DNA of 64,000 bases from an uncultured Ilumatobacter sp. (GTDB taxonomy: Bacteria > Actinomycetota > Acidimicrobiia > Acidimicrobiales > Ilumatobacteraceae). The translations under genes were made by a program, and so were the position numbers. The stretch is taken from the NCBI GenBank assembly GCA_905182555.1, contig CAJJBX010000018.1, positions 62,001-126,000 of the forward strand, read 5' to 3'. Below the pieces are notes generated by a model that was not told where the DNA came from, ran no database searches, and was given only the letters and a program-made list of their open reading frames with translations. Shown in pieces: positions 1-9,742 of the stretch. Each line of letters begins with the position of its first letter. Position 1 is the stretch's first letter.

Positions 1-1413
1 CAAGCTGTCAATGCAAAACGGGTGGTGATCGACTACTCCGCGCCCAACGTTGCGAAAGAGATGCACGTCGGCCACCTTCGCTCCACCGTGATTGGTGACT
101 CACTCGTGCGGATGATGGAATTCGTCGGCCACACCGTGTCGAGGGAAAATCACATCGGCGACTGGGGGCGGCCGTTCGGCATGCTCATCGAGCATCTTCT
201 TGATCTTGGCGAAGATGTGGCATCCGAAGGACTGTCGCAGGGCGATCTTGATGGCTTCTACAAGGAGGCGAACGCCAAGTTTAAGGACTCGGAACCATTT
301 CAAGAACGAGCTCGGGCCCGCGTCGTGTTGCTGCAAAGCAATGACGAAGACACGCTGGTGCTTTGGCGTCGTCTGGTCGAGATGTCCAACGACTATTTTA
401 ACCGTGTTTACAACAAGCTCGGTGTGCTGCTGACGGACGACGACCTGGCCGGCGAAAGCCAATACCAATCGTTGATGAAGGGGGTTCACCAGCGGCTCGA
501 AGAGCAAGGCTTGGTGATCGAGTCCGACGGCGCAACGGTCGTGTTCCCTGCCGGCTTCAAGAACCGCGATGGCGACCCGTTGCCGATGATCACGAAAAGC
601 AAGACAGGTGCCTTCATGTACGCGACGAGCGACCTCGCATGCGTGGTCGATCGAGTTGAACGACTTGGGGCTGATCTCATGCTCTACGTGGTCGGGACGC
701 CTCAGGCGAACCATTTGCAGATGGTGTTCGAAGTTTGTCGCATGGCCAGCTGGCTGACAGAGCCGACACAGGCGGTGCATGTGAACTTCGGCAGCGTGCT
801 GGGAGCTGACGGCAAGATGATGAGAAGCCGTGCCGGTGACTCGGTGAAGCTCGTCGACCTGTTGGACGAAGCTGTCGAACGGGCCGATGCGTCTATCGCA
901 GAGAAGAATCCGAATATGGCAGCCGAAGAACGTGGTGCCGTTGCCCAAGCGGTGGGGATCGGTGCTCTCAAGTACGCCGACCTGTCGACCGACCGCATCA
1001 AGGACTACGTCTTCGACTGGGACCGGATGCTCGCATTCGAAGGCAACACCGGCCCGTATCTGCAGTACGCGCACGCCCGAATCTGCTCCATCTTCAGGCG
1101 TGCCACCATTGAGCGGTCGGCGGTGCGAGACGCGCCGATCGTGCTCGGCCACGCAGCCGAGAAGGCGCTGGCAATGCGGATCATGGGCTACCCGTCAGCG
1201 ATCGACAACACGCTCGATTCGTACAGTCCGCACAAGCTTTGTACATACGTATACGAGCTTGCATCCGACTTCTCGTCGTTCTACCAGGAGTGTCCAATCC
1301 TGAAGTCTGACGAGCCGACGCGCACAAGTCGTCTCGCGCTCGCCGACCTGACAGCCCGCGTGCTCGAACACAGCCTCGGCCTGCTCGGCATTGTTGCTCC
1401 GGAGGAGATGTGA
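1..1413 (+). CDS. argS: Arginyl-tRNA synthetase, 5'-truncated by window edge
   Basis: Class I aminoacyl-tRNA synthetase that charges tRNA-Arg with arginine in the cytoplasm. The reading frame is open from base 1 (Q-A-V-N-A-K-R-V-V-I-D-Y), so the N-terminal additional domain lies upstream of the window. The HIGH-type signature appears as HVGH near the left edge in the usual ArgS context SAPNVAKEMHVGH. The KMSKS-equivalent loop is GKMMRSRAGD. The C-terminal DALR anticodon-binding domain is present (YLQYAHARICSI and onward). The stop TGA at 1411-1413 is followed by lysA after two bases, and the lysA ribosome-binding site lies inside the argS end, so the two genes are co-transcribed. No frame damage is visible. 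Confidence 0.96.
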   Translation, partial: QAVNAKRVVIDYSAPNVAKEMHVGHLRSTVIGDSLVRMMEFVGHTVSRENHIGDWGRPFGMLIEHLLDLGEDVASEGLSQGDLDGFYKEANAKFKDSEPFQERARARVVLLQSNDEDTLVLWRRLVEMSNDYFNRVYNKLGVLLTDDDLAGESQYQSLMKGVHQRLEEQGLVIESDGATVVFPAGFKNRDGDPLPMITKSKTGAFMYATSDLACVVDRVERLGADLMLYVVGTPQANHLQMVFEVCRMASWLTEPTQAVHVNFGSVLGADGKMMRSRAGDSVKLVDLLDEAVERADASIAEKNPNMAAEERGAVAQAVGIGALKYADLSTDRIKDYVFDWDRMLAFEGNTGPYLQYAHARICSIFRRATIERSAVRDAPIVLGHAAEKALAMRIMGYPSAIDNTLDSYSPHKLCTYVYELASDFSSFYQECPILKSDEPTRTSRLALADLTARVLEHSLGLLGIVAPEEM

Positions 1414-1415
1414 CG

Positions 1416-2705
1416 ATGTCTGCGCTGCCACTGCAATTACTTTCTGACAACGCACGTGTCGAGGCCGATGGCTCACTCAGCGTTGGCGGTTGCCGTGTCG
1501 ATGAGATCGCTGCTGAGTTCGGCACTCCGGTGTTCCTCTACGACGAGGGGCACCTGCGCGCTCGCTGCCAGGAAGCCGTTGCGGCCTTTGGGCACCAGAA
1601 GGTCGTCTATGCAACGAAGGCGTTTCTCTGTAAGGCAATGGCCAAGCTTGCATACGACGAGGGCTTGCTCCTCGACGTCGCTTCGGGTGGCGAGCTTGCG
1701 GTCGCGCTTGCCGCTGGCGTGCCCGCGAACGCGTGCACGCTGCACGGCAACAACAAGTCGGTGACCGAACTGCGAGAGGGAATCGCCGCTGGCGTCCGCC
1801 ACGTCATCGTTGACAGCTTCGACGAGCTCGATCGCCTGGATGCGCTGTGGGCTCACGGGCTGCGCCATGCCGATGGCGGAGCGCCCAAGGTCGTCTTGCG
1901 GATCACTCCGGGCGTGTCGGCGCACACGCATGAGTTCATCGCCACTGGGCAAGATGACTCCAAGTTTGGTTTCAACCTCCGCAACGGTGATGCGATCAAG
2001 GCCGTCGATCGGGCCCGCCGTTCCGATTCGGTCGAGCTGGTCGGTGTGCATTGCCACATTGGCTCGAACGTGTTCGAGGCGTCGTCGTTCGCCAAGGCCG
2101 CAGAGGTGATGGCCGACTTCGCTGTGCCGCTCGACCTACCCGAACTCGTGCTCGGTGGCGGCCTTGGTGTTGCCTACATCGAAGGTGAGGAGGCGCCGAA
2201 CATTGCCCAGTGGGGCAACGTACTGCTCGACGCCTGCGAGGCACTCGGTGTCCGTTCGAAGGTCAGCGTCGAGCCTGGTCGAGCAATTGTCGCCTCTGCT
2301 GCGATGACTGTCTACACCGTCGGCACGGTCAAACGCATCCCGGGCGTTCGCACCTTCGTGTCGGTTGACGGCGGGATGAGTGACAACCCCCGCCCGGTGC
2401 TCTACGGCTCGGGCTACGAGTCGTTTCTGCCCCGCGCTGCGTCGGCTCCTCGCGACCTCACTGCTCGACTCGTGGGCAAGCACTGCGAATCAGGCGACGT
2501 GCTTGCGTTCGAGGCGAAGCTCCCTGCCGACATCGCTGTCGGCGACCTTCTGGCCATGCCGGTCACGGGCGCGTACGGTCATTCGATGGGTTCGAATTAC
2601 AACAAAATCACGCGGCCGCCGGTCGTCTTCGCAGCACACGGCGACGCCCGCCTCGTCGTGCGCCGCGAAACGTACGACGACCTCCTCCGCACCGACCTTG
2701 GCTGA
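1416..2705 (+). CDS. lysA: Diaminopimelate decarboxylase
   Basis: PLP enzyme that decarboxylates meso-diaminopimelate to L-lysine, the last step of lysine synthesis. Fold-type III alanine-racemase-like protein of 429 residues, normal for LysA. The PLP lysine is in VYATKAF (K68), followed by HGNNKS, HCHIGS and EPGR motifs of the barrel, and a C-terminal beta domain with CESGD and YGHSMGSNYN. I chose ATG 1416 because GGAGGAG at 1401-1407 is 8 bases upstream; the alternative GTG at 1410 would be only 2 bases from it. It sits directly behind argS, the common actinobacterial order argS-lysA-hom-thrC. Confidence 0.95.
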   Translation: MSALPLQLLSDNARVEADGSLSVGGCRVDEIAAEFGTPVFLYDEGHLRARCQEAVAAFGHQKVVYATKAFLCKAMAKLAYDEGLLLDVASGGELAVALAAGVPANACTLHGNNKSVTELREGIAAGVRHVIVDSFDELDRLDALWAHGLRHADGGAPKVVLRITPGVSAHTHEFIATGQDDSKFGFNLRNGDAIKAVDRARRSDSVELVGVHCHIGSNVFEASSFAKAAEVMADFAVPLDLPELVLGGGLGVAYIEGEEAPNIAQWGNVLLDACEALGVRSKVSVEPGRAIVASAAMTVYTVGTVKRIPGVRTFVSVDGGMSDNPRPVLYGSGYESFLPRAASAPRDLTARLVGKHCESGDVLAFEAKLPADIAVGDLLAMPVTGAYGHSMGSNYNKITRPPVVFAAHGDARLVVRRETYDDLLRTDLG

Positions 2706-2761
2706 CGCTTCGGTCAAGCCGCAAGGATCGCCAACGCAACCGCTCAGAAGGACGAACTGAC

Positions 2762-3255
2762 ATGAGCAAATGGGTGAACATCCTGCTGCAGCTGTTCAAG
2801 CAGGTCCAGGCAGCGCAGAAGGAACGCGAGAAGGGGACTGGCAAGCCACGCAAGCGAGCTGCTCCGCGGACGGAGCGAGTTGAGCACGGAACCCGTGTCG
2901 AGTACACCCCGGACCTCGACGGCGACCCTGATCCCGGCGAAGTCGTCTGGACCTGGGTGCCGTATGAGGAGGACCCGCTCCGCGGCAAGGATCGGCCCGT
3001 CGTGATCATCGGACGAACCGGCGACGACTTGGCTGGCGTGATGCTGACCTCGAAGAATAAGGGCCGCGACGACCGGGTGCCGGTTGGCAGTGGCGCATGG
3101 GATCCGAAGCGGCGTCCGAGGCTACGCAAAAGTTGACCCGGCTGCTGCGGATCGATCCGGACGACGTCCGGCGCGCAGGAGCGATCCTCGATGAAAATCG
3201 CTTCAACGACGTCGTTGGAAACCTCGCGAAGCACCACGACCTCGTCCGCAGATAG
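2762..3255 (+). pseudogene. PemK/MazF-like protein, frameshifted
   Basis: The first frame (2762-3136) encodes a basic N-terminal leader and then GEVVWTWVPYEEDPLRGKDRPVVIIGR-type sequence, characteristic of actinobacterial PemK/MazF-family proteins (mRNA interferase fold). The frame stops early at 3136. The expected C-terminal part (LTRLLRIDPDDVRR ... AGAILDENRFNDVV) continues in another frame to TAG at 3253-3255, so one indel at about 3107-3125 separates the halves. No antitoxin gene is adjacent; this subfamily is often solitary, so toxin activity is uncertain. Its stop codon lies inside a REP-like hairpin. It may be an intact gene with a sequencing error. Confidence 0.7.
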
Positions 3256-3292
3256 TTGCGTATGGGGTCAGGCCCCTTTCGCAACTATCTGC
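3248..3292. repeat. REP-like palindrome, family A copy 1
   Basis: 45-nt hairpin. The outer arms (3248-3260 and 3280-3292) are a perfect 13-bp inverted repeat. Inside is GGGG-TCAGG-CCCC, separated from the arms by TAT/TTT. The element overlaps the stop codon (3253-3255) of the PemK/MazF-like gene. The central 31 nt (GTTGCG to CGCAAC) recurs at 3877 and 19540. It resembles intergenic REP elements; no transposase is in the window. Confidence 0.85.
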
Positions 3293-3313
3293 GCTCGAAG
3301 TAGGTTGCCCATT

Positions 3314-3877
3314 ATGAGCACACAACCTCTCAAGATGGTCAACGCCAGCACCCGCAGCGTCCTCGCCAACATCACCGCTGATCAGATGCAGAACACCTCG
3401 CCCTGTGCGTCGTGGAACGTCGCCAGCATTGTCAACCACGTGATCGGAGCTCAGGGGTTTTTCGTCGCGGGCATGACCGGTCAGCGGCCGAGCAGCGAAG
3501 AAGTCGATTATTCCACTGGGGACTTCCTCGCCGCATACGATGCAGCCACGCAGGCAACAGTCGACTGTTTCGAAGCCGACGGCGCACTCGACGGCATGGT
3601 CAAAATGCCGTTCGGCGAAATGCCTGGTCGCGCTGTTTTGGGTCTTGCAATGACTGACACGTTCACGCACGGCTGGGACCTCGCCAAGGCCACCGACCAG
3701 TCCACCGACCTCGCCCCCGAGCTGGCCGCACAGCTCCTCGAAGCCAGCCGTCAAATGATTCAGCCGGGGTTTCGCGGCGAAGACGGTGCAGCACCGTTTG
3801 GCGTCGAGCAGGAGTGCCCCGATGGTGCCTGCAACGCTGATCAGCTCGCAGCATTCCTTGGCCGCACCCCAAAATAG
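3314..3877 (+). CDS. TIGR03086-family (DinB/mycothiol-type) metal-binding protein
   Basis: 187-residue protein of the actinobacterial TIGR03086/maleylpyruvate-isomerase-like group of the DinB superfamily. Visible features are the N-terminal helix with CASWNVASIVNHV, where the His usually binds the metal, and the C-terminal DTFTHGWDLAKATDQ, supplying further metal-binding His residues. These proteins are often mycothiol-dependent enzymes, but the substrate cannot be read from sequence. I use ATG 3314, immediately downstream of the family A hairpin. It converges with a second, more diverged member at 3943-4508, with a double palindrome between the two stops. Confidence 0.8.
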   Translation: MSTQPLKMVNASTRSVLANITADQMQNTSPCASWNVASIVNHVIGAQGFFVAGMTGQRPSSEEVDYSTGDFLAAYDAATQATVDCFEADGALDGMVKMPFGEMPGRAVLGLAMTDTFTHGWDLAKATDQSTDLAPELAAQLLEASRQMIQPGFRGEDGAAPFGVEQECPDGACNADQLAAFLGRTPK

Positions 3878-3939
3878 TTACGTTTGGGGTCAGGCCCCTT
3901 TCGCAACAGTTGCGAAAGGGGCCTGACCCCAAACGCAAT
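3877..3939. repeat. REP-like doublet, family A copy 2
   Basis: Two family A units head to head. Bases 3881-3907 and 3909-3935 form a perfect 27-bp inverted repeat around a single base at 3908. Each arm contains a full GGGGTCAGGCCCC core. It fills the space between the convergent stops of two TIGR03086 genes (TAG 3875-3877 and the minus-strand stop at 3943) and could act as a bidirectional terminator. Confidence 0.85.
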
Positions 3940-3942
3940 TCT

Positions 3943-4508
3943 TTACGGACGACGCCCTAAGAGGTCGAGGAGGCGTTCCTGCAGAGGAGCGTCGTCGGGG
4001 ACCGCGCCGCTTGGACCGTTGCCGAACACACCGAGTTGAGCGATCACCGGCGCCATCGGCGAGATGTCATCCCAGACGATCTGGACGACGTCGGGGTCGA
4101 GCGTCTCGTTTGCGCCGATTGCTCGGGCAAGATCCCACTGGTGGACCAGTAGGTCGCTGATGCGGAGGCTGCGGAGCTGCGCGGCGGGCATGTCGCCAGC
4201 GGAGCCGCTCGAGGCGACGGCCGCCTGGGCCGCTGCGGCAACGCCAGGGCGACATCAAGTGCATTCAGCGCATCAAGCGGGTCGTCGCCGATGAACTCCG
4301 TTGACAGCACATCTATTGCCTCGGCCCGGCCAGCACCAGCTGCAATCGCCACAGACATCTGGCTGCCGGCGATCACATGCCCAAGCACTTCGGTGACGTT
4401 CCACTCGGGGCATGGCGTCGGCAGGCCCCACTGGTTCTTCCTCACCATGGCGGCCACAGTCCGAAATTCTCGGCTCACGGTTGCCAACGGATGATCGGTC
4501 GTCGTCAT
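3943..4508 (-). CDS. TIGR03086-family protein, frameshifted
   Basis: Second TIGR03086-type protein on the opposite strand. The N-terminal part (MTTTDHPLATVSREF ... CPEWNVTEVLGHVIAGSQ) starts at 4508. The C-terminal part, with SDLLVHQWDLARAIG and ending LLDLLGRRP, is in a different frame and stops at 3943. The two join cleanly if one indel is placed at about 4236-4245. The CPEWNV...H and HQWDLA motifs match the metal-binding positions of the family. It is divergent from hom (start 4576), with a short intergenic region. Confidence 0.72.
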
Positions 4509-4575
4509 TTGGTCGACGGTACCTGTCCGGCAATGTCCTGAGAACCGATGGTGTGCAACCAGTAGCCTCAGCAGC

Positions 4576-5886
4576 GTGACCAGCGACATAACGTCTCTCA
4601 AGATCGGTGTGCTCGGCTGCGGCAACGTGGGCGCCGCACTCGTAACTCTCGTGGAGGCGCAGCGCGCCACCGTGCTTGCTCGAACCGGGATCGATCTCAC
4701 CGTCACCCGCGTTGCTGTCCGGAACATATCGGCGCCTCGCGATGTCGAACTTGCGGACGGCGTACTGACCCGTGATGCCATGGGCGTCGCGACTGACCCC
4801 GATGTCGACATCATCGTCGAGTCGATTGGTGGCATTGAGCCGGCGCGTGAGCTGATTCTTGCGGCCCTGTCGCACGGAAAACCTGTTGTGACTGCCAATA
4901 AGGAACTCCTCGCCAACGTTGGTGCCGAGCTGTATGCCGCGGCCGACGCTGCGCATCGCGACCTGCTCTTCGAGGCGGCGGTCGCTGGTGGTATCCCGAT
5001 TATGCGTGCGTTGCGCGAGAGCCTGCACGGAGAACCAATCACTCGCGTGCTCGGCATCATCAACGGCACGACGAACTACATCCTCACCAAGATGACCGAC
5101 GCGGTCGACGCTGGTGGCGATGCTGACTATGGCGCAGCGCTCAAAGAGGCGCAGAGCCTCGGCTACGCCGAACGTGACCCGACAGCTGATGTCGAGGGCT
5201 ACGACGCAGGAGCCAAAGCTGCGATCATCGCAACAGTTGCCTTCGGTAGGAAGGTCGTGGCCGGTGACGTCTATCACCAGGGCATCAGCGAGATCACTTC
5301 CTCCGAGATCGCCATCGCACGCCGGCTCGGCTACGTCGTCAAACTGCTCGGCATCGTCGAGCGAGATGCGGCAACCGAAGAGATCAGCGTCCGCGTGCAC
5401 CCGACGATGGTGCCGGTTCAGCATCCGCTCGCCTCGGTTCGAGACAGTTTCAACGCGGTGTTCGTCGAGGGCGATTTCGTCGGGTCGTTGATGTTCTATG
5501 GCCGCGGTGCCGGTGGAGCGCCGACGGCGAGTGCCGTGTTCGGTGATGTCGTCGATGCAGCCATCAACCTGCGTGCAGGCACGCACGGTTCGCTCGGCGA
5601 GCTCGCCAAGGCAACGATCCGGCCGATTGATGAGACCTCTGCCGAGTACTTGCTTGGGCTCGACGTCGCAGATCAGCCAGGTGTGCTCCACTCGGTCACT
5701 GGAGTCTTCGCGAAGCACGGCGTTTCGATCCGCGCCGCAGAGCAAGAGGGAAATGGGCCTGATGCCCGCCTCGTGTTCATTACGCACTCGGCCCTCGAGA
5801 AAGATGTCCAAGCCACCGTTCGCGAACTCAACGAACTTGACGTCGTGCTCAAGGTCGGTGGCCTGCTGCGCGTCATTGGAGACTGA
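4576..5886 (+). CDS. hom: Homoserine dehydrogenase
   Basis: NAD(P)H-dependent reduction of aspartate semialdehyde to homoserine, at the branch to threonine and methionine. 436 residues, typical of the ACT-domain form. The N-terminal Rossmann motif is GVLGCGNVGAALV, the catalytic region contains TANKELLA and NGTTNYILTKM, and the C-terminal ACT domain (from about residue 355, LGLDVADQPGVLHSVTG) suggests feedback control by threonine. The start is GTG at 4576. thrC follows 5 bases after the stop, so hom-thrC form an operon; no thrB is present in the window. Confidence 0.95.
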   Translation: MTSDITSLKIGVLGCGNVGAALVTLVEAQRATVLARTGIDLTVTRVAVRNISAPRDVELADGVLTRDAMGVATDPDVDIIVESIGGIEPARELILAALSHGKPVVTANKELLANVGAELYAAADAAHRDLLFEAAVAGGIPIMRALRESLHGEPITRVLGIINGTTNYILTKMTDAVDAGGDADYGAALKEAQSLGYAERDPTADVEGYDAGAKAAIIATVAFGRKVVAGDVYHQGISEITSSEIAIARRLGYVVKLLGIVERDAATEEISVRVHPTMVPVQHPLASVRDSFNAVFVEGDFVGSLMFYGRGAGGAPTASAVFGDVVDAAINLRAGTHGSLGELAKATIRPIDETSAEYLLGLDVADQPGVLHSVTGVFAKHGVSIRAAEQEGNGPDARLVFITHSALEKDVQATVRELNELDVVLKVGGLLRVIGD

Positions 5887-5891
5887 TCAGC

Positions 5892-7272
5892 ATGAAGTAT
5901 CTCTCCACCCGCGGTGATGCCCCCGTTTTGGGTTTCAGCGATGTGCTGCTGGCGGGGCTCGCCACCGATGGCGGCCTGTACATGCCCGAGGAGTGGCCGA
6001 CGCTCAAGCAGCCGTCGACCGCTCGGACCTATGTCGAGCGAGCCGTCGAGGTCATGCTGCCCTTCGTTGAACCAGATATTGATGAACTGACGCTCACCCA
6101 CCTCGCCACCGAGGCGTACGCGACGTTCCGGCACCCGGCAGTGGTGCCACTCGTCCAAATCGACCACAACCAATGGGTCCAAGAGCTGTTTCACGGCCCG
6201 ACGCTTGCGTTTAAAGACGTCGCACTGCAGCTCGTCGGCAGACTTTTCGATCACGTCCTCGCCCAACGCGGCGAACGTGTCACCATCGTTGGTGCGACCT
6301 CAGGCGACACCGGTTCAGCAGCAATCGATGGAGTGCTCGGTTGCGAGAACATCGACATTGTCATCCTGTACCCGCTTGGCCGCACAAGTGAAGTTCAGCG
6401 CACAACAACTGACGACCCTTGGCCAAAACATTACTGCCTTAGAAGTGGATGGTGTGTTTGACGACTGCCAAGACATGGTCAAAACAGCATTTCACGACGT
6501 CGAATTCCGCCAACGCAATCAGCTCTCGGCCGTGAACTCGATCAACTGGGCCCGCGTGATGGCGCAAACGGTTTACTACGTCACAGCATCCGAGAGGTTT
6601 GACGAACCTGTCACGTTCAGCGTCCCGACCGGCAACTTCGGCAATGTGCTTGCTGGGTGGATCGCCCGCAAGATGGGTGCGCCGATCCGTGACTTCATCA
6701 TCTCGTCGAACACCAACGACATTCTCACCCGTTTCATCAACGACAACGACATGAGCGCCCGTGCGGTGATCCCGTCGTTGAGCCCGTCGATGGACATTCA
6801 GGTGTCGTCCAACTTCGAGCGTCTGCTGTTCGAGATGAACGGCCGTGACGGTGGGATGACCGCCGAGCAGATGCAGCGCTTCCGAGCGACGGGCAACCTC
6901 GCAGTCGAGGCCGACCAGCGCGCTGAATTTCTCAGCGGGTCGATCCGGGCAGCAGCCTTCGACGATGAGCGCACGCTGGCCGAGATGAGGCGAATCTATG
7001 ACGCCACCGGTGGCTACGTCGTCGAGCCCCACACAGCCACCGCCACCGCCGCCGCGCGAATGCTTTCGGCCAACGATGGGGGAGGGCCCGTCATCACGTT
7101 GGCAACGGCTCACCCAGCAAAGTTCCCCGATGCAGTCGAACAGGCCATTGGTATTCGTCCCGCGCTGCCGGCGCACCTTGCTGACCTCTTTGACCGTGAG
7201 GAACGCACCCAGACCGTTGCCAACGACCTCGCCACCGTGCAGGCGCTGGTCGAGGAACTCACAGCACGCTGA
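5892..7272 (+). CDS. thrC: Threonine synthase, frameshifted
   Basis: PLP enzyme converting O-phosphohomoserine to threonine. The PLP lysine is in HGPTLAFKDVALQ (K108), and GATSGDTGSAAI binds the phosphate. The first frame runs off into nonsense after TSEVQR (about position 6400) and stops at 6461. The protein resumes in the next frame with TTLGQNITALEVDGVFDDCQDMVK and continues to the normal end at 7272. One indel at about 6400-6406 explains this. Both sides are well conserved and the gene is needed for threonine prototrophy, so a sequence error is likelier than real loss. Confidence 0.9.
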
Positions 7273-7719
7273 CGGTTCTGCCGGCGAGCCGTTGCGCCCG
7301 AGTCTCACCGGAGGCGAAATCGTCACGTACGCCGTGCTTCGTCGCAACGGGTTGATTTGCCACGATCGTGAGATGGCAATCGACGTCATGGCGCAACTGG
7401 CGGACCTCGAACTGGATCAGCGGTGGGCGAACTGGCAGCGCGATCCCCTCACGAGCCAGAGCACGGCACACGTTTCGGTGTGGCGCCAGCCGCAACTCCG
7501 GCGACCTGCTGGCGCTCGGTCGGTAAACGACACGCGTTGCATTCTCAATCAGCAGCGGGCTAACGTGTGGTTATTCGGTTCGCCGAGTCGCATCCCGAGC
7601 TTTCGGTTGTTTGCGAATTCCGTTCAGAGAAACTCCGTCGGGCGTGTTCTGACCCCTCAGTCCTCTGGCACGATCACTTTCCGTACAGCCCCAATCGGGC
7701 GCGGAAGGAGAGGAACAAC
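7273..7719. other. Intergenic region thrC-rho, no supported gene
   Basis: About 447 bases with only short, biased reading frames that match nothing I recognise. The right end holds the rho leader, with a purine-rich GGAAGGAGAGG at 7703-7713 ahead of the GTG start at 7720. The length would fit a long regulated rho 5' leader, as rho is often autoregulated, but I see no specific structure. Confidence 0.4.
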
Positions 7720-9624
7720 GTGGCCGCTGCCGCACTCGAACAGTCCGTCCTGGAATCCAAGGACAAAGACACACTTCTGGAAATGGCCAAGGCGCTCGGC
7801 GTCAAGGCCCCTGCCCGTCTGAAGAAGTCAGAAATCATCGACAAAATTCTCGAAACTACGGGCCCGTCTAGCGCGCCGGCCCCGAAGGCCGCCGCCCCGG
7901 CTCCCGCCGCAAAGATCGCAGAGAAGCGCGAACCGGCACTCGATGACAAACCCGTCGAAGCGCGGCAGTCGTCTGTTTCGAGAACTGCTTCGAAACAAAA
8001 CGACAAGGCTGGCGCCGATGGCGCCGGCGTGGTGCTCGGCCCTGACGGCGATCCGCTCGCTGACTGGGAAATTGAGCTACTCGCTGATGGCGTCAACACG
8101 ACGACCAGTGAAGTTGACACCGAGGCCGCGTCCGGTGACGACAAGTCGAACAATGATCGCAACCGGAATCGCAACAACGGCGATGCCGGCGAGCGCAACC
8201 GCAACCGGAACAACGAGGGCAACCGCGCCGACGGCGAAAGCCGTAACGGTGAGGGCGCCAACCGCAACCGAAATCAGGGCGCAGCTCAGGGTGGCGGTAA
8301 CCAGGGTGGCGGCCAGCAAGGTAATCGCAACCCTGGAGCCCAAAACCGCAACGACGACGGAGGCGAAGGCAACAACAAGCGCCGCCGTCGGCGTCGCAAG
8401 GGCGGCGCCAACCGCGGATTCGATGGCCCCCAAGGCGAAGATGCCGACTTCGTCGAAACAAATTTCGATGGTCAGTCCCAGGGCAACGAGCCCACCGAAG
8501 TCACCGGTTACCTCGATATGCACGACCAGGGATACGGCTTCCTCCGTCTTAACGGTTATCTCCCGAGCAAGCAGGATGCCTACATCACCGTCAAGGTGGC
8601 AATGCAGTACGGACTGCGACGTGGCGACCTCGTCGTCGGCTCGATGCGCGCAGCGCAACGGAACGAGAAGAACCCGCAGCTGATCGAGGTTTCGACCGTC
8701 AATGGCGGCGACCCCGAAGCAGCGAAGAAGCGCCCACGCTTCGAAGACCTGACGGCACTATTCCCCGATTCGCAATTGCGCCTCGAGAACCCGGCAGACC
8801 CGGCAAACATGACAGCGCGCGAATCATCGACCTCGTCGCACCAATCGGCAAAGGCCAGCGCGGACTTATCGTGTCGCCGCCGAAAGCGGGTAAGACTCTT
8901 ATTCTTCAGAACATCGCGCAGTCAATTACGCGCAATAATCCTGAATGCCGCCTCATCGTACTGTTGATCGATGAGCGTCCCGAAGAAGTAACCGAAATGC
9001 AGCGTTCTGTGCGCGGCGAAGTCGTCGCGAGTACCTTCGACGAGCCACCCGCACGCGCACGCCCACGTGGCCGAGATGGCCATTGCTAAGGCGCGTCGCC
9101 TCGTCGAGCAGGGCGAAGACGTCGTGATTATTCTCGACGGCATTACTCGCCTCAGCCGTGCATACAACCTGGCCGCTCCCTCGAGTGGCAAGATTTTGTC
9201 TGGCGGCATCGACGCCGGAGCGCTGTATCCGCCAAAGAAGTTCTTCGGTTCGGCCCGCAACATCGAAGAGGGTGGCTCGCTCACCATTCTCGCCACGGCG
9301 CTGGTTGACACGAACAGCCGTATGGACGAAGCGATCTTTGAAGAGTTCAAGGGCACCGGCAACATGGAACTTCGCCTCGATCGCAAGATCGCCGAGCGGC
9401 GCATTTACCCAGCGATCGACGTTGATGCGTCGTCGACCCGCCACGAAGAGCTCCTTTTCGATCGCAAGCAGCTCCAAATGGTGTGGAAGCTTCGCCGGGT
9501 CCTCAGCGGTCTCGCCGACGGTGGCAACGGGGCCCCTGGTCTCGAGCTATTGATCGATCGCCTCAAGACGTTCCGCACCAATGCCGAGTTCCTCAACGAA
9601 ATCGGCAAGCAACCCGGAATGTGA
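7720..9624 (+). CDS. rho: Transcription termination factor Rho, two frameshifts
   Basis: Hexameric RNA helicase that terminates transcription. GTG 7720 follows GGAGAGG with good spacing. Order: Rho_N domain ([23 protein letters not shown]), a long Asn/Arg/Gly-rich insert typical of actinobacterial Rho, an RNA-binding cold-shock-like domain ([16 protein letters not shown]), then the ATPase core. The core is split over three frames. The first breaks at about 8816 after ANMTAR. The middle part carries Walker A ([12 protein letters not shown]) and [13 protein letters not shown]. The second break is at about 9048, after which [16 protein letters not shown] and [16 protein letters not shown] (Walker B) follow. 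Both breaks look like 1-2 base indels in CG-rich stretches. Rho is essential in most actinobacteria, so assembly error is the simplest explanation. Confidence 0.93.
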
Positions 9625-9627
9625 TTC

Positions 9628-9643
9628 CGGCGCTTTTGCGCCG
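9628..9643. terminator. Hairpin after rho
   Basis: Perfect 6-bp stem CGGCGC-TTTT-GCGCCG three bases after the rho stop, followed by AAACAAAA rather than a T run. It may be a weak terminator or RNA-stabilising stem before rpmE. Confidence 0.45.
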
Positions 9644-9742
9644 AAACAAAACAGAATCGCGCGTGGTTACACTCTCGCCACCCGATCTGTCGCCGACGAA
9701 GGCTCTTCAGCCGGCACCAGAAGATCAACAAAGGACACAACC

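Noticed and set aside
100-1152. Long minus-strand open frame (350 codons) opposite argS
   Set aside because: It is the antisense shadow of a well-supported argS; composition is His/Arg/Val-rich and no family pattern is visible.
4273-5811. 512-codon minus-strand open frame opposite hom
   Set aside because: Exact overlap with intact hom on the other strand, and no recognisable motifs.
6205-7272. Separate second threonine synthase-like gene
   Set aside because: It is the continuation of thrC after a one-base frame break, not a second gene.
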